DNA of 33,914 nt from an uncultured Microbacterium sp. (lineage in GTDB: Bacteria > Actinomycetota > Actinomycetes > Actinomycetales > Microbacteriaceae). The first letter of the stretch is position 1. The number at the start of each line of letters is the position of its first letter. This document shows positions 16,930 to 25,216 of the stretch, in pieces. The stretch covers positions 1 to 33,914 of the forward strand of contig CANSLE010000003.1 in the NCBI GenBank assembly GCA_947647645.1, written 5' to 3'. Under the pieces are notes generated by a model, which saw only the letters and a program-made list of their open reading frames with translations, ran no database searches and was not told the DNA's origin. The translations under genes and the position numbers were made by a program.

Positions 16930-18095
16930 GCGATTTCGCCCGCCGCGTCGACACGACGACCATCGAGCACCTGCGTGCGACCGGCGCGACCAAGTGGTCC
17001 GCCGCCGACGACAGCATCGGTGCGTTCGTCGCGGAGATGGACTTCGGCATCGCGCCGCCCATCACCGCCGCCCTGCACCGCGCGGTCGACGACGGCGCCT
17101 TCGGGTATATGCCGAAGAGGATCGCCGCGGACCTCTCCGAGTCGACCGCGGCCTTTCTCGAGCGCCGCTACGCCTGGACGGTCGCGCCGGGCGACGTCTG
17201 GCCGATCCCGGACGTCATCATGGGGCTCGAGCTGGCGATGGAGCATTGCTCGCGCCCGGGATCGAAGATCATCGTGCCTACGCCGTCCTACATGCCGTTC
17301 CTCATGGTGCCGCCGATGCGCGGCCGCGAGGTCATCGAGATGCCGCTCGCCGTGCGAGAGGGGCGCTACGAGTTCGACCTCGACGCGCTGCAGCGGGCGT
17401 TCGACGACGGCGGTGACCTGCTCCTTCTCTGCAACCCGTACAACCCCGTGGGCCGCGTGTTCGAGCGTGCGGAGCTCGAGGCCATCTGCGCCGTGGTCGA
17501 CCGCAACGGCGGGCGGGTCTTCTCCGATGAGATCTGGGCGCCGCTGGTCTACGACGGGTCGGCCCACGTGCCGTACGCGAGCATCTCGCCCGTCGCCGCA
17601 CAGCACGCGATCACGGCGATGAGCGCCTCGAAGGCGTGGAACCTCCCCGGCCTGAAGTGCGCGGAGCTGGTGCTCACGAGCGACCGCGACCGCGAGACGT
17701 GGGAGCGCATCGGTCCGTTCTCCGGTCACGGCACCAGCAACCTGGGCGCGATCGCGAACGCGGTCGCCTTCCGCGAGGGCGATGAATGGCTGCGAGAGCT
17801 CGTGCCGTACCTGCAGGCGAACCGGGACGCGCTGCTCGACCTGCTCGGGCAGGAGGTGCCGGGCGCCTGGATGCCGCGTCCCGAAGGCACCTACGTCGCC
17901 TGGATCGACTTCCGTGACGCGGGCGGGGGAGAGCGGCCCGCGGAGCTCTTCCTTCGTGAAGCGGGGATCGGGCTGACGGAGGGCACGATGTGCGGCGCCG
18001 TCGGCGCGGGCTCGGCGCGCCTGATCTTCGCCACGCCGCGGCCGATTCTGGAGCAGATCGTGCGATCGCTCGGCGCGTCGCTTCGCGCCAGGTGA
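16926..18095 (+). CDS. MalY/PatB-type PLP-dependent aminotransferase / C-S lyase
   Basis: AMDFG-like start, LLLCNPYNPVGRVF, SDEIWAPLVY, SASKAWNLPGLKCA (PLP Lys); ATGA overlap with regulator. Confidence 0.88.
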   Translation: MSDFARRVDTTTIEHLRATGATKWSAADDSIGAFVAEMDFGIAPPITAALHRAVDDGAFGYMPKRIAADLSESTAAFLERRYAWTVAPGDVWPIPDVIMGLELAMEHCSRPGSKIIVPTPSYMPFLMVPPMRGREVIEMPLAVREGRYEFDLDALQRAFDDGGDLLLLCNPYNPVGRVFERAELEAICAVVDRNGGRVFSDEIWAPLVYDGSAHVPYASISPVAAQHAITAMSASKAWNLPGLKCAELVLTSDRDRETWERIGPFSGHGTSNLGAIANAVAFREGDEWLRELVPYLQANRDALLDLLGQEVPGAWMPRPEGTYVAWIDFRDAGGGERPAELFLREAGIGLTEGTMCGAVGAGSARLIFATPRPILEQIVRSLGASLRAR

Positions 18096-18120
18096 TCTCG
18101 ATGCCCTCGCCGCTCGTCGC

Positions 18121-18519
18121 TCAGCGGGCGAGGAGCGTCTTCTGGATCTTCTCGGAGACGGAGTCGCGCAACGGACGCACCGCATCGGCGTCCCAGGACT
18201 CGGGATTCGGGAAGGACCACTCCAGCACCTCCCCGCGCGGCGTGGATGGGAGGGTGAGGCCCGGCTTCATGAGGACCACCACATCTGCCTGGTCGAGGTC
18301 GTCCGACGTGACCGCGCGAGGCACCCGGTCGCTGATGTCCATGCCCAGCTCGGCGACCGTCGCGGCCACGGCGGGGTTCACCTCGCCCGCGGGAGAGAGC
18401 CCCGCAGACGTGGAGGTGAACCGGCCTCCGGCGAGGTGTTCCAGGAGGGCGGCGCCGAGTTGAGAGCGTCCGGCATTGTGCTGGCAGATGAACAGGACGA
18501 TCGGAGTAGTGTCAGTCAT
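18121..18519 (-). CDS. arsC: Arsenate reductase, LMW-phosphatase type
   Basis: VLFICQHNAGRSQLGAALL P-loop; ...EWSFPNPE. Confidence 0.88.
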   Translation of the reverse strand: MTDTTPIVLFICQHNAGRSQLGAALLEHLAGGRFTSTSAGLSPAGEVNPAVAATVAELGMDISDRVPRAVTSDDLDQADVVVLMKPGLTLPSTPRGEVLEWSFPNPESWDADAVRPLRDSVSEKIQKTLLAR

Positions 18520-18537
18520 GGTCTTCTCTCTGAGGGA

Positions 18538-19212
18538 TCACGGGGTGGCGAGTCGCGGGGCGAGCTCAGCGATGCGGCGCTCCAGTTCGTCGTAGGCGCT
18601 GTCGAAGGCGTCCTCGGTGCCTACTCGCACGGGGTCGGGAATCGACCAGTGCAGATGTCCGGTCACTCCGATCTCCTCATGCGCGTTGTCGCAAACGGTC
18701 ACGACGAAGTCCGAGTCCGTCAGTACCGTCTCCAACGCTCGCGGCGGTCCGTCGGGGAGGTCGAGCGCGTGGCGATCGGCCGCCGCGACCGCGCCGGGGT
18801 CGATCCGGTCCGCGGGGTGAGTGCCGCCGGAGGCGGCGGGGATGCTGCTGCGAGTCGACCACAGCGCTGCGGCCAGCTGCGATCTGGCCGAGTTCGCCGT
18901 GCAGACGAACACCACTCTGCGCGCGCGTTCCACCCGGCCGGGAAGCAGGCCCAGGAGCGCGGTCTCCGTCAGGCGGACGTAGCTGCGTCGCCTGTCGGCC
19001 TCCGACCGCGACCGAGCCACCATGCCGGCATCCTCCAGCACGTTGAGGTGATGAGCGATGAGGTTCCCCGGCACGCCGAGCACCGTCTGGATCTCGGACG
19101 GAGACAGGTCGCCCAGCGTGAGGAGATCGACGATTCGCAGGCGCGACGGGTCGCCAAGAGCCGCGTGTCGAGCAGCGCGCGCCTCGATCGTCCTCGTTAG
19201 TTCAGTGTTCAT
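18538..19212 (-). CDS. ArsR-family repressor fused to LMW-phosphatase arsenate reductase domain
   Basis: N-terminal wHTH (LGDPSRLRIVDLLTLGDLSPSEIQTVLGVPGNLIAHHLNVLEDAGMV) followed by VVFVCTANSARSQLAAALW...HWSIPDPV. Confidence 0.9.
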   Translation of the reverse strand: MNTELTRTIEARAARHAALGDPSRLRIVDLLTLGDLSPSEIQTVLGVPGNLIAHHLNVLEDAGMVARSRSEADRRRSYVRLTETALLGLLPGRVERARRVVFVCTANSARSQLAAALWSTRSSIPAASGGTHPADRIDPGAVAAADRHALDLPDGPPRALETVLTDSDFVVTVCDNAHEEIGVTGHLHWSIPDPVRVGTEDAFDSAYDELERRIAELAPRLATP

Positions 19213-19214
19213 TG

Positions 19215-19228
19215 AGTCAATCTTGACT
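19215..19228. promoter_or_regulatory. Candidate ArsR operator, perfect palindrome AGTCAA-TC-TTGACT
   Basis: Located between divergent arsR-arsC fusion (start 19212) and aquaporin (start 19261); TCAA..TTGA core. Confidence 0.7.
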
Positions 19229-19260
19229 GATCTAGGTGCGGGGGGTCAAGATGAAGCGAC

Positions 19261-20022
19261 ATGAACACCAGCATCCGCATTCATCCGGCCGCGACACGAC
19301 CGCACATACTGCGTCGAACTGCCGCCGAGTTCGTTGGGACCGGCATGCTCGTCACCGTCGTCGTCGGCTCCGGCATCGCCGCGCAGCGCCTGTCGCCGAA
19401 TGACGTCGGCCTGCAGCTCCTCGAGAACAGCCTGACCACGGCGCTCGGTCTCGCCGTGCTGATCCTCGCTCTGGGGCCGGTCTCGGGGGCGCACCTCAAC
19501 CCCGTGGTGACGCTCGTGGACTGGCTGCTCGGACGCCACGCCAGAACCGGGCTGCCGCTGCGTGACGTCGCTCCCTACCTCGCCGCACAGCTGCTCGGGG
19601 GCATCGGAGGCACCCTTCTGGCGGGAGTGATGTTCGACACCTCGCCGGCGCTGTCCGGGAATGAACGCGCAAGCGGCGGCCATCTGGTCGGCGAGGTGGT
19701 CGCGACCGCCGGGCTCGTGCTGCTGATCTTCGCCCTCGCCCGTCTCGGAAGAGGGGCGGCGACCCCAGCCGCGGTCGGCGCCTACATCGGTGCGGCGTAC
19801 TGGTTCACGAGTTCCACCTCCTTCGCCAACCCCGCCGTCACGGTCGCCCGCATGTTCACCGACACGTTCGCGGGCATCGCTCCCTCCGCTGTCGCTCCCT
19901 TCGTCCTGGCTCAGCTCGTCGGGGCCGCCCTCGGGCTCGCGCTCCTTCTCGCCCTCTACCCGACCGCCGCCCGCGCTGCCGGCGACGTCGTCGTCCCCCT
20001 GCATCCCGAAGCCACGTCCTGA
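19261..20022 (+). CDS. MIP/aquaporin-family channel
   Basis: GAHLNPVVT and FANPAVTVARMFTDTFAGI NPA boxes, FVGTGMLVTVVVGSG. Confidence 0.9.
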   Translation: MNTSIRIHPAATRPHILRRTAAEFVGTGMLVTVVVGSGIAAQRLSPNDVGLQLLENSLTTALGLAVLILALGPVSGAHLNPVVTLVDWLLGRHARTGLPLRDVAPYLAAQLLGGIGGTLLAGVMFDTSPALSGNERASGGHLVGEVVATAGLVLLIFALARLGRGAATPAAVGAYIGAAYWFTSSTSFANPAVTVARMFTDTFAGIAPSAVAPFVLAQLVGAALGLALLLALYPTAARAAGDVVVPLHPEATS

Positions 20023-20033
20023 AAGGCACCCCC

Positions 20034-21410
20034 ATGCACCTCGTCGCCATCGGCGGAAGCGATGCCGGAATATCCACCGCCCTGCGCGCTCGCGAACTCG
20101 ACCCCTCCGTCGACGTCACCGTCGTCGTCGCGGACGCCTATCCCAACTTCTCCATCTGCGGCATCCCGTATTACTTCTCCCGCGAGGTGCAGCCCTGGCA
20201 ATCCCTCGCGCACCGCACGCACGCCGACCTCGAGGCGACCGGCATGAACCTGCGCCTCGACACTCTCGCCACCAGCATCGACGTCGACGCCCGCACGCTC
20301 ACCGTGCGCGACCGCCAGGGGGCGGAGTCGACGATCGCCTACGACGCGCTCATGGTCGGCACCGGGGCGTCGCCGGCCACCGCTGGCATCGCGGGGCTCG
20401 GCGAGCTCGGCCCCGACGACGGCGTGCACCTGCTGCACTCGATGGGCGACACCTTCGCCCTGGAGCGCTACCTCGACGACCGCCGGCCCGAATCCGCCAT
20501 CATCGTCGGGGCCGGGTACGTCGGCCTGGAGATGGCCGAAGCCCTCACCGTCCGCGGCCTCCAGGTCACCCAGCTCCAGCGCGGAACCGAAGTTCTCTCC
20601 ACCCTCGACGCCGAACTGGGCGCGCTCGTCCGCGACGAGCTCACGCGGCACGGCGTCGACGTCCGTACCGAGACCCGGGTCGCCTCCATCAGCCGCGAGC
20701 GCGGTCGCCTCACCGTCGCCGGGACGCATCGTGGCGAGCCCGTCTCTCACACCGCCGACCTCGTGCTCGTCGTCGTGGGCGTACGCCCCAACACCAGCCT
20801 CCTCACCGCGGCCGGCGCGACCACGGGCGCGGGCGGTGCGGTCGTCGTCGACGAGCAGATGCGCACCGGGCTACCCCAGGTGTGGGCAGCCGGAGACGGC
20901 GTGGTCACCCACCATCGGCTGCTCGGCCTCACCTACCTGCCCCTGGGCACCACCGCACACAAGCAGGGTCGCGTCGCCGGCGAGAACGCCATCGGCGGTG
21001 ACGCGCTGTTCGCGGGCAGTCTCGGAACTCAAGTCGTCAAGGTCTTCGATGTCGTCGCCGCCCGCACGGGCCTCCGCGACCATGACGCCGCCGCGGCGGA
21101 CTATGCACCGCAGAGCCACACCGCGATCGCCGACGACCACAAGCGCTACTATCCGGGAGCCACCCCGATCAGCATCCGCATCACCGGGGACACTCGCGAC
21201 GGTCGACTGCTCGGGGCCCAGCTCGTCGGCACGCGCGGCGCAGAGATCTCCAAGCGCGTCGACACCTACGCCACCGCCGTGCACCACGGCATGACCGTCG
21301 CCGCAATGAGCGACCTCGACCTCTCCTACACGCCCCCGCTCGGCTCGCCCTGGGACGCGGTGCAGATGGCGACCCAGGCATGGGAACGGAGTTATGCCCG
21401 CCCGATCTGA
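20034..21410 (+). CDS. CoA-disulfide-reductase-like FAD/NAD(P)-dependent oxidoreductase
   Basis: N-terminal AIGGSDAGISTALRARE, NFSICGIPYYFS active-site Cys, IIVGAGYVGLEMAEAL, VWAAGDGV. Confidence 0.87.
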   Translation: MHLVAIGGSDAGISTALRARELDPSVDVTVVVADAYPNFSICGIPYYFSREVQPWQSLAHRTHADLEATGMNLRLDTLATSIDVDARTLTVRDRQGAESTIAYDALMVGTGASPATAGIAGLGELGPDDGVHLLHSMGDTFALERYLDDRRPESAIIVGAGYVGLEMAEALTVRGLQVTQLQRGTEVLSTLDAELGALVRDELTRHGVDVRTETRVASISRERGRLTVAGTHRGEPVSHTADLVLVVVGVRPNTSLLTAAGATTGAGGAVVVDEQMRTGLPQVWAAGDGVVTHHRLLGLTYLPLGTTAHKQGRVAGENAIGGDALFAGSLGTQVVKVFDVVAARTGLRDHDAAAADYAPQSHTAIADDHKRYYPGATPISIRITGDTRDGRLLGAQLVGTRGAEISKRVDTYATAVHHGMTVAAMSDLDLSYTPPLGSPWDAVQMATQAWERSYARPI

Positions 21411-21426
21411 GAGTTGAGGATCCCCC

Positions 21427-21492
21427 GACGCTTCGCCCACGGCTGCCGCAACCGGCACAACTGCCGCCTGCGCATGCTCCTCGCCGCCGGCG
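21427..21492 (+). pseudogene. ISL3-family transposase C-terminal relic
   Basis: RFAHGCRNRHNCRLRMLLAAGE vs RLARGYRNRHNYRLRMLLAAGG in 4873-6192; nucleotide similarity also clear. Confidence 0.8.
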
Positions 21493-21550
21493 AAGAGGCC
21501 GGGGAGGAGAGCGCGCCGACCGTGTCCGCCCGGCCGACGCGCCCCGATTC

Positions 21551-22636
21551 CTACCGGTCGAGGGCCTCCCGATGCAGGCGCCGCGCGTTCTGGATGAGCT
21601 CCACGCCATCGGGTCCCCACAGCAGGCGCATGAGGCGAGCCTCGTTCTCCGGGCTCTGGAAGGCGCGGATGTCGGCCTCACGCCCGGCGATGATCTCCGC
21701 GGCGGCGGCGATCGTCTCGGGGGTGCGCCCCGCGGATGCCTGCAGATTCACGGGGAGGATCGCATCCATGACGTCCAGCCACTGCTGGTAGACCTCGTGG
21801 AGGGCGTCGACCGCGATCGCGTGGCTCGGGTGCCAGTTCTGCTTTCCCACGATCTGGTACTGCTCGAGCATGTCGATGCCCGTCTCCAGATCGCGGAAGA
21901 CGCTCGCGGCGTGGCCGAAGTACGGCCAGTACTTCTCGTAGAGTGCATCGAGTTCGGCCATGGTCTCGGGAATCTCGGACTCCTCCGCTCCGACGAGTCG
22001 CAGGTACGCGCCCATCTCCCGCACGTACTGGTCTCGCTGCGCCGCGGTCAGTGGCCGCGGCGGCTCGTCGCCGTGCCACGCGAGCTTCTCGTAGACGCCG
22101 AGGATCGCATGCATCTCGGTGATCGCCGCCCACATCGCATCCCGCGGCTCTGCCGCCGCGTAGCCGCCGAGGGAGGGGTCCTCCGGATCGATCACCGGCC
22201 CCTGGACGTGACCGTGGATCCGATGCAGATGCGTGGCCATGTTCGTGGCGGTCGCCGTGTCGCCCAGCCACATCGGCGCGTGCATTCCGGAGTTGCGCTG
22301 CAAGCGCTCGAAGAAGTCGAACATGGTGAATCGGCCCGTGCGTGCCTTGCGGCTGATCGGGTCCGCATCGCGGATGCCCGCGACGATGGGCTTGTACAGG
22401 AACTGGATGCCGCCCTGAGCGGCGGATTCGAAGACGATCGTCGCGGGGTGGAGGAGAACCTCCCACGTGACGGACCCCGGGCCGAAGAGGCCGTAGTCGG
22501 GCGTTCCGTCGGCCGCGAGGGAACCGCCCGCCGGAACGACCTCGCCGAACCGTCGCCACCGGGCCGCGTCGCCGTTGAGCAGGTCCTCCGTGATGACGGG
22601 GATCTTCCGGTCTTCCGGAAGCGTGGATACGGGCAT
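21551..22636 (-). CDS. MpaB-family (DUF2236) oxygenase
   Basis: RRFGEV...GPGSVTWEVLLHPATIVFESAAQGGIQFLYKPIVAGI, LHRIHGHVQG, MWAAITEMHAILGVYEKLA. Confidence 0.85.
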   Translation of the reverse strand: MPVSTLPEDRKIPVITEDLLNGDAARWRRFGEVVPAGGSLAADGTPDYGLFGPGSVTWEVLLHPATIVFESAAQGGIQFLYKPIVAGIRDADPISRKARTGRFTMFDFFERLQRNSGMHAPMWLGDTATATNMATHLHRIHGHVQGPVIDPEDPSLGGYAAAEPRDAMWAAITEMHAILGVYEKLAWHGDEPPRPLTAAQRDQYVREMGAYLRLVGAEESEIPETMAELDALYEKYWPYFGHAASVFRDLETGIDMLEQYQIVGKQNWHPSHAIAVDALHEVYQQWLDVMDAILPVNLQASAGRTPETIAAAAEIIAGREADIRAFQSPENEARLMRLLWGPDGVELIQNARRLHREALDR

Positions 22637-22656
22637 GTGGACTCCTTTGTCAGTTA

Positions 22657-22682
22657 CGTACGAAAAGCGTACGAAAGTACGA
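22657..22682. promoter_or_regulatory. Candidate TetR operator with repeated CGTACG(AAA) palindromes
   Basis: CGTACGAAAAGCGTACGAAAGTACGA between the divergent MpaB-family and TetR genes; CGTACG at 22657-22662 and 22668-22673. Confidence 0.6.
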
Positions 22683-22747
22683 TAGGGCGCCGGGCGCGAT
22701 CTGGCAAGGACCGATCGGTATCGTGGTGACGGGAATGGGGTGGTGCC

Positions 22748-23392
22748 ATGGGTGACGTCGACGGCCGCCGGACGGGCCGGCCCCGCGACCCCCAGATCAG
22801 ATCGAGGGTGCTCCTCGCGGCTCAGCGGGTCTACGTGGCGAGCGGGCTCCCAGGATTCACCTTCGAGGCGATCGCCCGAGAAGCGGGCGTCGGCAAGCCC
22901 GCCCTCTACCGCCGGTGGGCGTCGACGGATGAGCTGATGCTCGATGTCCTCCGCTCCCACGTCCTCGAGCCGCTGACCGCTCCATCCGGAGACATCCGCG
23001 GGCAGCTGACCGAGATCGCGATGTCGATCCTGCAGCTCGCGCAGTCCGAACAGGGCGCGTTCGTCCTCCGCGTGAGCTCGGAGAGCGGCGTGCGCGAGGG
23101 TGTCTTCGACAAGTACTTCGATCGCTTGCGCGACGTCATCCACTCGAGCAACCGTGCTCTCGTCGTTGCCGCGATCGAGCGCGGCGACCTCGCCCCCGAC
23201 TGCGACCCGGACGTCCTCCTGCACTCCATCACGGGGGCCACCCTCGTGGGCGCGTTGCTGGCGATGGCACCCGCCCTCGACGAGAGCCGGGACTCCGCAG
23301 AGGAGTATTGCCGGCGGGTGGTCGACCAGGTACTCCAGGGCTCGAAGCCCCGCGCGGTCCGGTCGACGGTCCCGCCTTCCGAGACGGGGTGA
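22748..23392 (+). CDS. TetR/AcrR-family regulator
   Basis: GRPRDPQIRSRVLLAAQRVYVASGLPGFTFEAIAREAGVGKPALYRRWASTDELM. Confidence 0.92.
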   Translation: MGDVDGRRTGRPRDPQIRSRVLLAAQRVYVASGLPGFTFEAIAREAGVGKPALYRRWASTDELMLDVLRSHVLEPLTAPSGDIRGQLTEIAMSILQLAQSEQGAFVLRVSSESGVREGVFDKYFDRLRDVIHSSNRALVVAAIERGDLAPDCDPDVLLHSITGATLVGALLAMAPALDESRDSAEEYCRRVVDQVLQGSKPRAVRSTVPPSETG

Positions 23393-23488
23393 TGACGAGA
23401 TCGTCCGGGACCTTTCCGTGTCGGCACCCGGCGATAGCATGGACCGTCCCTCCCTCGCCGCAGACATCGCCCGGAGACAGGTCCCCTC

Positions 23489-25216
23489 ATGCTCGGAAAG
23501 CTCCTCGTCCGCTACCTCTGGACGTACAAGTGGTGGCTGTTGGGCGTGCTCGTCTTCCAGTTCGCCTCGGCCATGGCATCCCTCTACCTTCCCCGCCTCA
23601 ACGCCGACATCATCGACAAGGGCGTCGCCGCAGGCGACACCGCTTACATCTGGTCGCGCGGCGGATTCATGCTCGTCATCGCGCTCGGGCAGATCGTCGC
23701 CTCCGTGATCGCGACCTTCTTCGCGGCACGCGCGGCGATGAGCGCCGGCCGCGACATCCGCCGCGACGTCTACGACAAGGTCAGCGGCTTCTCCGAGCGC
23801 GAGGTCTCGTCGTTCGGCGCGGGCACCCTGATCACTCGCAACACCAACGACGTGCAGCAGGTGCAGATGCTCGCCATGATGGGCGCGACCATGCTCGTCA
23901 CCGCGCCGCTCCTCGCGATCGGCGGTGTCATCATGGCGGTGCAGCAGGATGCCGCGCTCAGCTGGCTCATCGCGGTCGCGGTGCCGTCGCTGCTCGTCAT
24001 CGCCGCCTTCATCATCAGTCGGATGGTGCCGCTGTTCCGCGAGTACCAGGGCAGGCTCGACGGCGTCAACCGCATCATGCGGGAGCAGCTCACCGGTGTC
24101 CGCGTCGTGCGTGCGTTCGTTCGCGAGCGCATCGAAGAGGCGCGGTTCCGCGTCGCCAACACCGACATCATGGTCGTCGGGCGCAAGGTCGGGTCGCTTT
24201 TCGTGATCATGTTCCCGCTGGCCATGCTGGTGCTCAACGTCACCGTCGTCGGCGTGATCTGGTTCGGCGGCATCCAGGTGGATGCCGGTGACATCGAGAT
24301 CGGCACCCTGTTCGCCTTCATGCAGTACGTGGGTCAGATCCTCATGGGCGTGCTGATGGCGACGTTCATGACGATCATGATCCCGCGTGCCGCGGTGTCG
24401 GCCGATCGCATCGGCGAGGTGCTCGACTCCACCGACGCCCTCCATCGCCCGGCGCAGCCGATCGGAGACTTCCCGGAGCCCGGCGCGGTCGAGTTCAGCG
24501 ACGTCACCTTCAGCTATCCCGGCGCCGAGTCCCCCGTGCTGGAGAACATCTCGTTCCGTGCCGAACCCGGTCAGACGGTCGCGATCGTCGGGTCCACCGG
24601 GTCGGGAAAGACCACGCTCGTCTCGCTCATCCCGCGCCTGTTCGACGTCTCCGGGGGAGCGGTGCGCGTCGGCGGTGTGGACGTGCGCGACGCAGACCTC
24701 GATGAGATGTGGCGCGGCATCGGCTACGTGCCGCAGCGGGCGTTCCTGTTCACCGGCACCGTCGCCAGCAACCTCCGCTTCGGGCGGGAGGACGCCACCG
24801 ACGAGGAACTGTGGGGCGCGCTCGAGATCGCCCAGGGACGCGACTTCGTCTCCGAGATGGAGGGCGGTCTCTCCGCCCGCATCGCGCAGGGCGGTACGAA
24901 CGTCTCGGGCGGTCAACGGCAGCGGCTCTCGATCGCGCGTGCGATCGTGCACCGTCCGCATGTCCTCGTGTTCGACGACTCGTTCTCCGCACTCGACGTC
25001 ACCACCGACGCGCGACTGCGCCAGGCGCTGTGGCGCGAGCTGCCGGAGGTGACGAAGATCGTCGTCGCTCAGCGGGTCTCCACGATCGCGGATGCCGACG
25101 TCATCGTCGTCCTCGACGACGGGAGGATGGTCGGCATCGGGACGCACGACGAGTTGCTCGCGGGCAACGAGACCTACCGCGAGATCGTCGAATCGCAGTT
25201 GGGAGTGGACGCATGA
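23489..25216 (+). CDS. ABC exporter half-transporter (permease-ATPase) with degenerate catalytic carboxylate
   Basis: Walker A GSTGSGKTT, signature VSGGQRQR, Walker B VLVFDD (D in place of catalytic E). Confidence 0.93.
   Translation: MLGKLLVRYLWTYKWWLLGVLVFQFASAMASLYLPRLNADIIDKGVAAGDTAYIWSRGGFMLVIALGQIVASVIATFFAARAAMSAGRDIRRDVYDKVSGFSEREVSSFGAGTLITRNTNDVQQVQMLAMMGATMLVTAPLLAIGGVIMAVQQDAALSWLIAVAVPSLLVIAAFIISRMVPLFREYQGRLDGVNRIMREQLTGVRVVRAFVRERIEEARFRVANTDIMVVGRKVGSLFVIMFPLAMLVLNVTVVGVIWFGGIQVDAGDIEIGTLFAFMQYVGQILMGVLMATFMTIMIPRAAVSADRIGEVLDSTDALHRPAQPIGDFPEPGAVEFSDVTFSYPGAESPVLENISFRAEPGQTVAIVGSTGSGKTTLVSLIPRLFDVSGGAVRVGGVDVRDADLDEMWRGIGYVPQRAFLFTGTVASNLRFGREDATDEELWGALEIAQGRDFVSEMEGGLSARIAQGGTNVSGGQRQRLSIARAIVHRPHVLVFDDSFSALDVTTDARLRQALWRELPEVTKIVVAQRVSTIADADVIVVLDDGRMVGIGTHDELLAGNETYREIVESQLGVDA

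Noticed and set aside
21551-25147. 1198-aa minus-strand ORF
   Set aside because: Only the C-terminal part from ATG at 22636 is a real MpaB-family protein; the rest is antisense to the TetR and ABC genes, a high-GC third-position artefact with low-complexity composition.
24709-25212. N-terminal extension of the second ABC ORF
   Set aside because: Overlaps the NBD of the first ABC protein in another frame; ATG 25213 with ATGA overlap is the natural start.
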